The translations under genes and the position numbers were made by a program. Under the pieces are notes generated by a model. The model was given only the letters and a program-made list of their open reading frames with translations. It was not told the DNA's origin and did not search any database. 64,000 bases of DNA. Origin: Nepenthes gracilis (taxonomy: Eukaryota; Streptophyta; Magnoliopsida; Caryophyllales; Nepenthaceae). Positions 23,967-36,000 of this stretch are shown piece after piece. The DNA lies in the NCBI GenBank assembly GCA_033239525.1, contig BSYO01000033.1:12496901-12560900 (forward strand), given 5' to 3'. Each line of letters starts with the position of its first letter. The stretch's first letter is position 1.

Positions 23967-25112
23967 TTACTGTTTACTAAATTCGTAATCATCGCTTCCA
24001 AGATATAGGCACCTCTTGAAAGTTTCTCGGATGTACCTCAGAATCCATTTCACTGCAGACCAGTGCTCATTCCCCGAATTGGACAAAAACCGGCTAATTG
24101 TCCCAACAGCTTGAGCTATATCCGATCTAGTGCACACTGAGGCATACATAAGGCTTCCCACAGCTGAGGAGTAGGGAACGCCTCTCATATATTTCTTATT
24201 ATCATCTGAGAATGGACATTGGCGAGAGCTTAATTTATAATGGTTCGCCAATGGTGTGCTCATAGGCTTCGACTTGTCCATATTAAATCGCTGAAGCACC
24301 TTTTTAATATAGCTTTCTTGCGACAGCCACATTTTCTTTGCCTTTCGATCGCGTATAATTCTGATTCCCAGAATTTGCTTTGCCGATCCAAGGTCCTTCA
24401 TTGCAAATGACCGTCCAAACTGCTCTTTCAACTCCTTTATCTGATCACCGCTGCGTCCAACGATCAACATATCGTCCACGTATAGGAAAAGGATGACAAA
24501 ATCATCATCAGAAAATCTCTACACAAACACACAGTGGTCACGAGTAGTTCGCCGGTATCCTTGACGGGTCATAAACGACTCAAATTTCTTATACCACTGT
24601 CAAGGAGCTTGCTTCAAACCATACAGACTTTTTCTCAAATGACAAACAAGTTGTTCCTTCCCCTTAGCCTTAAACCCTTCCGGCTATTCCATGTAAATTT
24701 CTTCTTCAAGTTCACCATGGAGGAATGCCGTCTGGACATCCATCTGCTCTACCTCAAGGTCCTAGAAGGCCGCCAAGTCTAGCACGACTCTTATGGAAGA
24801 TATTTTTACACCCGGGAGCAAAATTTTATCAAAATCAACTCCTTTCCATTGACCGAAATCTTTCACCACTAGCCTCGCCTTATATCTAGGCTGCGTGGTG
24901 TTTTCAGGCGTCTTTAATCGAAAGACCCCCTTATTTTTTAAGGCTCTCTTCCCCTTAGAAAGTTTAACTAGGTCGAATGTGTGATTTTTATGAAGAGAAC
25001 ACATCTCCTCATTCATGGCTTCCAGCCATTTCTCCTTGTTCTTATCTTCCATAGCCTCTTCATAGGTTTCAGGCTCTCCGGCATCAGTGAGCATAACATA
25101 CTTACTAGGCAA
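23967..25112 (-). pseudogene. Ty1/copia reverse transcriptase, broken
   Basis: Open piece 24762-25112 carries the RT start (EAMEDKNKEKWLEAMNEEM, VARL-type segment KARLVVKDFGQ). The middle (24500-24760) is out of frame. Piece 23967-24479 has the catalytic box (YVDDMLIV, Asp pair intact), FGRSFAMKDLG, LGIRI, GSLMYA and RSDIAQAVG. This enzyme would copy the element RNA to DNA in cytoplasmic particles. It is interrupted by frameshifts and cut off after YLGSDD. Confidence 0.9.
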
Positions 25113-25190
25113 CAGGCGGACGGACGGTCGCCTGTTTCATGAAGATCGTCTGACAGGCAGATTCTCGGCCGGTTGAGGAATGACTTCATT

Positions 25191-26063
25191 CTAACCTTCA
25201 GGAGTCATTATTTCTTCGACCACCTCAAGACCATTGTCCTTATCTTCCAGAGGAACCGGGACGGATAATTTGACATTTACTTTGTCCATCCGCTCACTAT
25301 CACACTTGGCCTTCCTACCAATGTCTTTAATCGACTCATTTTCAGCGAGGGTTACGTCCCTTGACCGGATGAGCCTTTTGGTAGTTGGATCATAGAACTG
25401 GTAGCCCAGCTCATTTTTCCCATAGCCCAGAAAGACGCACTGCGTCGTCTTTGGCTCCAACTTTGTCCTTTCGTCTCTTGGAACATGGACAAAGACTTTA
25501 CATCCAAACACTCGCAGGTGATTATAAGATGGCTCATTGTTTGACCATATCTTCTCCGGTACTTCACCTTTTAAGGGTTTACTGGATGACTTATTTACAA
25601 TGTAGGCCGCCGTCTTCAGCGCTTCAGCACAGAAGTGTTCGGGGAGCACAGCTTCCAAGAGCATATACCGTACTCTTTCTAGAAGTGTACGGTTCATCCG
25701 CTAAACCACTCCATTCAACTGTGCGGTCTTTGGAGGTGTCTTCTGATACCTAATACCACATGACCAGCAACAGGTATCAAAAGATCCCAAGTATTCGCCG
25801 TCGTTGTCGCCTCCGACGATCTTCAATTTCTTCCCCGTCTGACGTTCCACAAGAGTGTGAAATTGCTTAAATACACCAAGGACCCGATCCTTGGACTTCA
25901 ACGGATAAACCCACAGTTTTCTGGAAGAAACATCAATAAAAGAGACAAAATATTGAGCTCCACCGAATGACTTTTCTTTGAATGGTCCACACACATTTGT
26001 GTGGATGAGCTCAAGCAGTTCTGCCTTAGGAGCGGACAAGTCTCCATGAAATGAGACTCTCAT
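25191..26063 (-). pseudogene. Ty1/copia integrase, broken
   Basis: Two open pieces. 25701-26063 holds the catalytic core start (LLELIHTNVCGPF, where the usual first catalytic Asp reads Asn), YFVSFIDVSSRK and GGDNDGEYL with its Asp. 25191-25697 has NRTLLERVRYMLLEAVLP, AAYIVNKSSSKPL, and the copia-specific LRVFGCKVFVHVP plus VFLGYG. A stop separates them. Integrase would insert the DNA copy into chromosomes; the Asp to Asn change and the stop make it non-functional. Confidence 0.9.
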
Positions 26064-26156
26064 CTGTTTTTTGGCTAGGCAGTGAGGACACGTCCTTAAT
26101 CCGTCCTCCTTTACTCGAAAATAAGGCCCTTCCTAGCTAGATGATTCAGTCCGCGT

Positions 26157-27480
26157 TCACTCATGTGACCCAACCTCCTGTGCCACAAGTCCTCGGTTTC
26201 CTTGCCAGTAGCAGCATTTATATCTCTGGACGTTGCGAACGCCTTCATGATATACATGCTGGAACACCTTTTTTTCTCTTGTCACCACCAAAGAACTGCT
26301 AGCAAGTTTCCACTCACCTTCACAGAAGGTACTACAATAACCTTCATCATCCAGCCGACTTGCTGAGATGATATTAAGCCTGATGTCAGGAACGTGTCGG
26401 ACGTCTTTCAATATCAGTTTTGTTCCATTATTTGTGGTTACCACAACGTCACCCTTGCCGACAACTTGGGACGTTCCTTCATTACATATCCTTATCACTC
26501 CAAAGTTTCCTGGAGTGTAAGATATGAACAACCCCCTCTTTTACGTGGCGTGCAAGGTGGCACTAGAGTCAATCACCCAGCCAGACTCCTCGTCTGTCAG
26601 GTTTGCCACGAGTTCTTCACATGTTATCAGGAGGTCGCCTCCTGTGACCATTGAGACGGAGGACTTGTCCTCACTACGTTTCTTTTCTCCTTTCTCCTTC
26701 TCAGCGTTCTCACGCTTCCATTTGAAGTACTGCTTCTTGATATGTCCCCTTTTACCACAATGATGGTACTCAAGATTTTGGTACATTGACCGTGATTTGC
26801 TGCGACTTTTTTCTCCTAATTTTTGGCTGCGACCTTTGCTTCTTTCCCTGGATTCGGTCACAAGTACTTCACCACTAGAGGATGTCGAAGCCCTTTGTGA
26901 CTGCTTTGACTCCTTCATGAGTAGGGAGGCGATGACCTCGTCCAGTTTGAGAGTGTCTTTTCCAAACAATAACATGGTGACAATATGATCATAGGAAGTT
27001 GGCAGAGAGGCCGGCAATACCAACGCCTTATCTTCTTCCTTGATTACCTCATTAAGGGCGGACATTTGGGTTACTATCCGATTAAAGTCGTCCAAATGCT
27101 TCTCAAAGTCGCCACATTCTGACAACCGCAGGCCATAAAACTATTTCTTAATATGAAACCTGGTCATCAAGGATTTGAACTTGTATCGACTTTCAAGCTT
27201 CTCCCACACCTCCGTCGGATCAGTCAAGCCAAGGACCTCCGGGAGCGTATTGTCCACCAGTCACAGTTTGATAGTGCAGTTGGCAAGATCTCGTTTATCT
27301 TGTCAGTCCTCCTCTTATAGGCTTTCCGGCTTATCTTCCTTCTTCCTCAGTGCTTTGATTGTTCCTTCTATTTTGAAGATGTTCTACACCCTCTCCTGTC
27401 AGAGGATGAAATTGCCCTATCCATTGAACTGTTCTACACTAAATGGCAAGTTCTTTGAGGATGATGATGCCATTCAGACG
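26157..27480 (-). pseudogene. Ty1/copia gag and protease, broken
   Basis: Piece 26541-27125 is gag: FEKHLDDFNRIVTQMSALN, LPASLPTSYDHIV, a Ser/Arg-rich stretch, then a decayed zinc knuckle YHHCGKRGHIKKQYFKW in which the first and last Cys are Tyr. It runs into the protease active site WVIDSSATLHAT (usual D-S-G reads D-S-S). Piece 26157-26531 continues the protease and the pre-integrase region (LKDVRHVPDIRLNIISASRL). The start of gag (27126-27480) has stops. Confidence 0.85.
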
Positions 27481-27494
27481 GAGTTGTGAACCTG

Positions 27495-27506
27495 TCTCTA
27501 ATACCA
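27495..27506 (-). other. Copia primer-binding site
   Basis: TGGTATTAGAGA on minus, just inside the LTR after a short ATAAG spacer. It is one mismatch away from the usual initiator-Met tRNA complement TGGTATCAGAGC over most of its length. Confidence 0.8.
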
Positions 27507-27511
27507 CTTAT

Positions 27512-28370
27512 TGGCGGGCAGCGACCGCCTACTTACCAAATTACGAGAACGGTTTTCTCCTGTTGGCAGGAATGGACGGCCAACTAATATGACACAATGA
27601 GCACTGTGAAGTAGAGAGCAGAGAAAAGAAACGAATACCAAATTTATGTGAAAAGCCCTTATGAATCAAGAAAAAAATCACGGGACACTAAGTCCACCGA
27701 GAATCACTAAATATAAGAAAGTTACAGAAGGCAAAAAAATAAGAACAGAGCAAAGTAATCAAGGCTCTCACACTTGTTTCTCTCTCACAGCTCATTTTCT
27801 TTTTCTTTCTCTCCTCTGTTACATTCACTCTCAACTCCTCAACTTGGCCGGTGTCCTTTCCTCCTCATCCTTCTTCTTCTTCCACTACTACTTACTATGT
27901 GCCAAGTGTACATACATATACACATGCGCATCACCATAGCTCAGTGGTTAGTACTCAACTTCTAAGACCCGCCTGCATGAGCATGCCTGGCCCTACAACA
28001 GGTGGCGCGTGCCTACTTCTGCAAGCTGATCAGCCTTTGGAGTACCGAGAATGACTTCCACCAACCACCCTGAAAAGTAGGTCAACCGTACACCTTTTAG
28101 GTATGATAGTCTTTCAGAACTCCCAAATATGGCATGTCAACTCTGATATTCGTCGCTTCACATTAACCGATCAACCACATCGTTGATCGGTTGAAGTAGC
28201 CCGTCCCGTTTCTTCAGATTACTCACAACTCATGACGGTCAACATATTGACCGGAAGAGTTGATCGAAAGAGTCGACTCCGATCAACGAAGTTGACTGAA
28301 ATTTCTTCCTCCCAACACATTTGTGCTCTGATCAAGTCTTGCAGACTTCCACACGGGAGTGATCCCAACA
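27512..28370 (-). repeat. Copia 5' LTR, 859 bp
   Basis: On minus it begins TGTTGGGATCACTCC (at 28370) and ends GCTGCCCGCCA (at 27512), i.e. TG...CA, followed by the primer site. It contains an 11 bp perfect inverted repeat (28165-28192), five TTGAC/GTCAA W-box cores between 28081 and 28296, and a stretch like a tRNA A box (27937-27951). No target duplication can be scored because the other end of the element is lost. Confidence 0.85.
28165..28192. promoter_or_regulatory. Perfect 11 bp inverted repeat amid W-box cores
   Basis: AACCGATCAAC, loop CACATC, GTTGATCGGTT. Around it are five WRKY-type TTGAC cores (28081, 28136, 28238, 28247, 28292; either strand). In stress-inducible copia LTRs such as Tnt1 and Tto1, short repeated motifs in U3 act as inducible enhancers. 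The same role here is inference. Confidence 0.5.
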
Positions 28371-30059
28371 ATATCCACATCACCAACACAACAAATGTCT
28401 ATAGATTAGAGTAACCATCTAAATAATTGTATAAAGGATTGGATAAGAAAATATTAATAAATTAATCTCATAAGTGATTGATTGGGTTTTCACTTGTAAT
28501 TGATTTCTTCTTCTTAAACAATAATAGACACAAGGTTTGTAGCTCAATATCTATATCTCGGTTTAGAAGAAATGAAGTATTTATATAACGAGTTGAACAT
28601 AGGTCCAAAAATACACATTTGAAGGCAAGTAGCGTCTTAGCACTTATTCATTGCACATGTGCACATTAACGGGTAAAGCCTTTAGTGGGGCATTGCATAT
28701 GCGCCACACATATGCACATCAGGTGTGTATATTTTAAACTAAATTTGCACATGCATAGAGTAAGCACTCATCACGTGCGGGTATATTAGTCCAATCGCAC
28801 AAATATGTTCTCATCAATCACGACTATTCTAGACATAATGTGCTTACACGTAATAGTGGTGTGCATCAGGTGTAGAAACAATGGACAAATTATGTTCATA
28901 CGTAGTATATATGTGTATCTTGCGCAAGTTTTTATTGAAACTTGAGAACTATTTTTCTAATCACAGAATATATTAACATAAGATATTTTTTAACACAGAC
29001 CTCCAGATAATCATATCCTATACATGTGAATCTTAAAAAAAGGAGCATAGACCTCCATAACCTTCATTATATATTTTTTTCCACCTCAAATGTTGTAGGT
29101 CTGATCAAATTTTACTAACTTAAGAGCCTTAGAAGATAAATTGAAAAGTTAATTTCAAACTTCTAACTCTTACTTTGATTTGTAGTATGCCAAGTATAAA
29201 TTGAAAAGATTTAGGTGCCCATTTTAAAATATTCCAAATTAAAATTCAAATTTACAGTATATATCACAATCTATTTATGTAAAAATGATATTTGGTTCCT
29301 AGGGCACAACGGAAAATTTTTAGATTTTGTTGGTGTACAACAATCACAGTGTGATTATAGATGCAGTTAGAATATTGCTATCTAAGTGCACTGTAAGCAC
29401 CGAAAAAGTGTCGAGCCTAAACGTAGTTAAGGCTAACCTTGATGTTTGCCTAGTCAAATAGTTAATGCTAAGTTTGATAAGGCCGAGTTATTGAAATCGA
29501 CCTATCAAAATCATCGAGATCAAGCCTTCAAACCGAGTTGATGAGGCCAAGCTCGAGTTTGGTTGTTGGACTAGCATCACATTTTACTGCTATATTTTGA
29601 TGGAATTTCAGCCAATTGGATCAAGAGATTATACAAGTGGATATGAACTTTTTTATAATCGCTATACCATAATTATTACACTAGTTATATTTTAGGAAAA
29701 TTCTTTCACTAAATTTGAATAATTTGATATTTATTAATTTATTTATTTTTATATAAATTTATTACCATATCTAAATGATTAAAATTTCGTATCATCGACA
29801 GTACTAAAAAAATGACTACACGGTAATTCCTAACATCACTCTTGCTGCACTTGAGAAATAATGAGGCAAAATTGTGGTTATTAATAACAATGACCATCAT
29901 CTCATTTATTTCTTCTTCTTCTGTTCGGACTTACTTCCTCTCAGTGCATAATATCAAAAACCGCACAGTTAAAATTTAGCTGTGCGACTAAAGACAAATT
30001 AGAAGTGTAGAACAAGAATTCAAAAACCGAGCAGTTAGAAATTTTCAAAATTGGCAAAT
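28371..30059. other. Intergenic, no gene seen
   Basis: AT-rich sequence between the copia LTR and the 3' end of the MYB gene. No frame with a recognisable domain. The last ~150 bases should include the MYB 3' untranslated region; no single convincing polyadenylation signal could be chosen. Confidence 0.6.
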
Positions 30060-33000
30060 CTAAGCTAGCAAATCTTCTAGTTCTCCTCCTCGAGTCAAAA
30101 TGCGGTACCAAATTTCCATACTGTCATCAAATTGTACGGTCAAATTAGGCTCGCAGAAGGGCTCGGCCGCGACTGGTGGTGGAGACGAAGGCCATTGAGC
30201 TTGGGAACCGCCGGCAACCGCCGGAAAATCACTGGTTGTGGCGTCGGACTCTTCGAGAGAGAACACTCCTGTCCAAAAATCCTCATTTAAATGAGGAAGA
30301 TTTTCGTTTACAATTTCTCCTCCCTGACTAATATTTTCGTTTTCACCCGTATTCACCGAGGACGTGTCGCTGTCAGGTCTCGGCGGTGAATTGACTGGCT
30401 GATCGCTGACGAAACTCTCGAATTCCGGTTTCGATCTCGATTCCTCCTCATTAATTTTCGACACTTCGGTGGGTTTCTCGGTGGCCGGCGCGGCGGCGTC
30501 ATCTTGGCGTTGTCTAATCCTCTTCTTCAAGTGAGTGTGCCACACGTTTTTAATTTCATTGTCAGTACGGCCCGGTAAGTTTGCGGCGATTATGGACCAT
30601 CTGAATGGAAAGAGATGGATTCTAAATTTTTTGAGCACTCATATTAAACTAATTTTTCAAATATATATATTAATATATTTACACTATTATTTTAAATAAA
30701 GATATTTTTATATTTTATGTAAAACTTTAGATTATCTATATTAATTAAATAATAATTTTTAAAATTTTTTAAAAAAATTTGATATATTTTTTAATATTTC
30801 ATTCAATGATTAATTTTTATTTATCATATTATCTGATGATATTTTTTTAAAAATATTTTTTTGTATGATAAAAATATAAAATAGAGTTGAAATAAGGAGC
30901 AATGGTATTAATTGTGAAGATAATGGTGAGCGTCGAATAATAAAAATGAGAGTGCAAAGAAAAAGTACGAGTAGAAGGGAAAAAGCCGAGATGGGAGAGC
31001 AGAAATTTGCTATGTCATCGATGATAAATAAACATTAGGATCTTGGGTACCTAAATTGAATCTTTTAACTCATTTAATTTAAATTTAGACCGTCTATTAT
31101 GAATTTTTTTTGTTTGAGTATTTATATATTTTATTATAAAATATCACTAATGGTAAAATAATATTTGTAGCTAATTTACATGAGATAGCATAATAATATA
31201 AATTTTGGATCTTGTGATTGGATCTATTACCATAAGTTTTGAATGGTCCAATACGGTGGGCCGGCCTAACGTCTGAATTGTAGTAGATAAATAGCCTATC
31301 AGAGATGTATCCAAGCCAAGCGCAAAGTCTCTAAAGGCCTAAGCAGTGCAACCTTGGGTCGCCCGAAAGGCTGTGAGCCAAAATGGCAAGACACCAAACG
31401 AGCCTGCAGTGCAACCTAGCAACTCCAGCCTAGCCCAACAATCTTTTAAAGATTTCCTGCCTAAGATTTCACATTGCCCAGACTGGTATGAGCAATTCTG
31501 TGGATCACACCATAAAAGCAATTACCACAGTAAGCTCCCACAAGCTCAAGAAGGTCTCAACAAAATATGTAACCATCGCCAATCAACCATTCTCTTATGA
31601 GTGCATCTTCGTAAGTTGTCCCCTGGCCGGGTGCACCTTGGAACTCAATCCTCTATCTCATAAGTTGCCTTTTGGTTGGACGTACCCTCAAAGCTCAATC
31701 CTCCATCTCATAAGACGCCTTCTAGCCAAGTGCACCTTGGAGCTCAGTCTTCAATATCATAAACTCAGTCCTCCATTTCATAAGCCGCCCCCTACTGGGC
31801 ACACCTCGGAGTGCAATCCTCCATCTTATAAGCGGCCCCCTGCCGGACATATCCCGTAACTCAATCCTCTATCTCATAAGTCACTCTTTGGTTGGGCGCT
31901 TCCTTAGAACTTAATCCTCTATCTCATATGTCGCCCTTGGTCAAACGCATCCCTGAGCTCAATCCTCCATCTCATAAGCTGCTCCCTGGTTGGACGTACT
32001 TACCAGAACTCAATCTTCTATCTCGTAAGCCCCCTGGTCGGGCACACCTTCGGAGCTTAATCCACCACCTTATAAGCCACCTCTCAACCAGGTGTACTTT
32101 CAAGCCACTCCTCAATCAGGCGTACTTCAAAGTCGCCCCCAGTCAGGTGTTCCCAAACACTCGATTCCCTATCACATGTATTTACTCATTCTCTTACATC
32201 ATCATATCTCTTCATCCGTTGAGAAAGATTTCTAACTTAAGCGTTGGAAGATAAATAAGGGTATGAGTCCTGACAATCCTCTGACTTCTTGTTCGTTCGT
32301 TGTATTGTGTAGGATCCAAGTTTAAAGTGATAGGGATCGGACCGACTCCAATTCGATCTGCCATGGAGAGATCGAGCAAATTCATAACTCGTACAATAAC
32401 CCAAATCCGGGAACGCATCATTGGTGCCGTCTATGGAAACAACTGAAAAGTCTACCACCGCACCTACAAGAATAAACATAGTTAGCATCCCGGGTACAAC
32501 CCAACCACCAGTCGGAGACGTTGCCCCCCATAACGACCACCCCCTTCCAAGTAGCCTTGCAGATAGATGACTAGCTCGTGGGTGCAAGTGCCTGATATCC
32601 ACTCGAGTGTCCTAACTCTATGGGCCCCAGACCATCTGCACCCATCCGTAGGTGTAATGTTAGGGGCTCCGCTCTTCGAATTCCAAGCGATCGGAGAGAG
32701 TCTGTATCCTCTGAGGATCTAGTGGCATGACGACCTTGGGGCCAAGGTGGCCACGAGAGATAGGGCCTTGCCATGGCTAGAGGATTAACGAAGTCACCAA
32801 ACGGGGAATGAAAACCCAGAATAGCGTGATCCATGGCACTCCCATGATGACAGAAGACCCCCTATCCGTTGACACTTTGTTGACTTGACAAGGTCACCGG
32901 TCATGACGGGAATTTGGTTCCCACCATCTCTCCATGGCGTCCAAAAACAAAACTAGGATTCTCACACCCGAAGATCCATTTTGGTGTTCCACTTGCCTCA

Positions 33001-36000
33001 CTTCTACACTTCGTTGGACCCTCAGGGCCTTGCAAGTTCCCAATGCAATGTCGGAAACAGGATGGGACACCATTAAGGGCAGTAGTGCCCTCGACCCCTT
33101 GTATGCAGCGTTGCAAGCCAGAAGATACTGCGAGTGCGCCAAGCATGGTAGGCAGCAAGTTGGAATGTCCTCGAGGGTAGCGGAGTACTTAACCCCCGCA
33201 TGGGGCGTCCCCCACCAGAAGACGCTTCCTTTGCACCGACCAAAGTTCACACTTGGAACCTATAGGTTGCGAATCAATAGCGTGGGCTCGATGTCTGAAG
33301 TCAAATTGCCCCTCAGTTGGATGCATCTCTGAGCTGCTCCTCAATTGAGCATACCTCTAAGCTAAACAATAATCAGTCAGCAGGCTGGAATGTCCCCACT
33401 AGTGGTAGAGACCTCAGCCCCTTGCATGTGACATGCCATGCTAGAAGATACTGCCAGTTTGCTAAGCGTGGTGGGCGGGAATGTCATTGAGGATAGCGAA
33501 TCACTCAGCCCCTTGAAGAGGCGTTCCCCGCTAGAAGATGCTGGCTTCACGCTTTGCTGCCTTAGTCAGACAAATCTTGCCTTTAGGAGTGTAGAGGCCA
33601 TAGACACGAGATCACCGATGCGTGCAGCCTATCCTCTCACTGGTGGGGACCATTCTTGGCCTCAGCGACCCTCTAGAGCAAGGCATGCCAACTACAACCC
33701 TAAGTCAGAAGGCTGATCCATAAGCCCAGAGCGGTAATGCCTTCACTGTTCCCAAAAGCAATTGGCGAACCTACCACTCATAAAGAAGACTTTTGCAGTG
33801 CCGGCAGGCACCCTTTCAATCCCTCATTAGGAGAGAAGCCCAACTCAGGGGCTCAGCAAGGTCACCCTTGCGGCAACGCCTCTCATCAACCGATTGCATA
33901 GCAGCAAATCTCGTAAAAGCTATTGTGCTCCCACTATGGGGGCTCGACATGCTCAACTTGCTACCCATTGCATCATAGCGGGCATCGTTAGGTCAAGTGC
34001 CGTACTAGTCCGAGTTGCTCGAGACCACATCGACTAGTAACAGAACCTAAACTATTGGCCATTGGACCACCCACCGCGGCAGCAAGGTGCTGCCCAACCA
34101 ATTTGTGCTGGAGCACTGAGTCCCACGAAGCATAGAGGCCGTGGGCCAAAGTGGCTGCCAAAGTGTCTTGACGACCCTTCAAAGTGGTGCATGCTAGTCA
34201 TGCACCCGGGATGGTGAACTGGTCCCAAGGGCATAGCATGCCATCTACCACAAGCACCTACGATGATTCTATACCGAATCCAAGTAAGCCTTACATGCAC
34301 CATACAACCTGCTACTTGAATCATACTTTTATTAATAAAATTGTCATTTTGACTGCTCATGTGAGTGCCTACACATCATCTCATAGTATCAAGTGACTCA
34401 GACTACCCCTAAATCAGACGAGTTTCTCCTCACCTACCACTTGACCTACAAACAGTCAAAAAACCTTAATCCTGCCACAAAGCTACCCATACGCGGTTGG
34501 ATTTTGAACCTCAGTCCCGCTATCGAGTGGCCCATGTGCAGTCGGATTTTAAACCTCAGTCTCGCTATTGAGCAATCCATACGCGATCGGATTTTGACCC
34601 TCGGTCCCACTATCAAGCGGCCCATACACAACCGAATACAAAACCTTAGGAAATTTTACAACATGGGTGTGGCGACCTCATCTTGAAGGAGAGAGCACAA
34701 TTAATCAATGACAATCGACGGACTAGGATCAAACACGTGTGAGTTACGACGTCCTCTGACAGGACTGAGTACTAATATAGTAACGCACGAACAATGGACT
34801 AGATTTCGCTAGAGCTTGGTGGTTGCGGCCATGAAACCCAGCTAACCCTCATGATGCTCACCCATACTTGTGCCACGACGTCCTCTTGTAGGATAGAGTA
34901 CAAAAGGACAAACACATCGGGTCAAGCCCGGGAACGATGACAATAGCGCCTAGTCGGCAAAGAATCTTTCTCAATGCCACGAGTTCCTTTCATAGGAGTG
35001 GGCACTATCTGACTCAAGTGATTAGCCAAGCTCGGCGACGACGGCTCCTATGTTTAGCCGGCAAACGGCGTATACCTGTGCTACGATCTTCTCCCAATTG
35101 GAGCAAGCATGATTTAGCGTGCGTGACTAGGTCATCCCCGATAGCTCTGGCACTGAGCTAGCAAGCAAAAAGGCATCCTCGAAGAAGGAGCCATCGAGAT
35201 TGGGACCCCTGCTCCGCTACGATCACAGCATCGATCCATTTGACCAGCTTGCCAGTCGAAGGGATCCCTACTCTAGCATCGGAGTCTCCTGGGGGCTCCT
35301 CACCCTCAGTCCATCCAGATAATTCGCTAGCAGCAATATACGACAAGAATGATCCTTCCAAGGAATGCGAAGCACTGCTTACTCCTTTAACTTGAATGAT
35401 CAACTCTTTTGAGGCGGGAAGCCCCCCGGCGAGCGTGGTAAAGGATCCCCTTCTACTTCTGGGAGATCGACCAGGTCAGATCGGTTAGGAACTCAAGTGC
35501 TCCTCAAATAAAAGGCACCAATAGGAACTTGAGCGCCTCTTAGCCTCTTCAAGTATAGTCGCTCTGGAAGGCAGCTAGTTGTCTCTCAGTCTCTTAAAGC
35601 ACGTCCTCGCAACTGAGCGATCTGATCCCAAGCTCGAAATCTTCCTTCTGTAAGCTTCTAGATCTCGCCTAATACTAGGATAGCTTGTGGTCGAAGTCAG
35701 CATCTTGTTCTTGACTCTATGGGACCTTAGCTCCCTGAAACGGGTCAACCAGAACAATGAACTTCACAGATGTTACACTTCCTGTCCTCCACCTTCCAGC
35801 TCAACCGGCTGATAATTAATGATGCCATGGCGTACCGATTTCCAAAGGTGGCTAGTCGATAAAACCCAGCCCTAGCAAGCTTAAGGCTGATCCGGTTGGC
35901 CCATGCCTCGAGCGAGCGTTAGGGTAGACAATGTGAGTCGGACCACTAAAAGACCAAAACGCCAGCTGACCAAACTACCATGTCATCAAGAAATCAAGCA

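Larger units (their letters stand above)
23950..28370 (-). mobile_element. Truncated, decayed Ty1/copia element with one LTR
   Basis: On minus, the order is LTR (27512-28370), primer site, gag, protease, integrase, reverse transcriptase, as in Ty1/copia. It ends at about 23950 inside the late polymerase region, before RNase H is complete, with no second LTR. Several frameshifts and stops break the polyprotein. The gene-capture cluster begins where it ends, so a deletion or insertion removed its 3' end. Confidence 0.92.
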
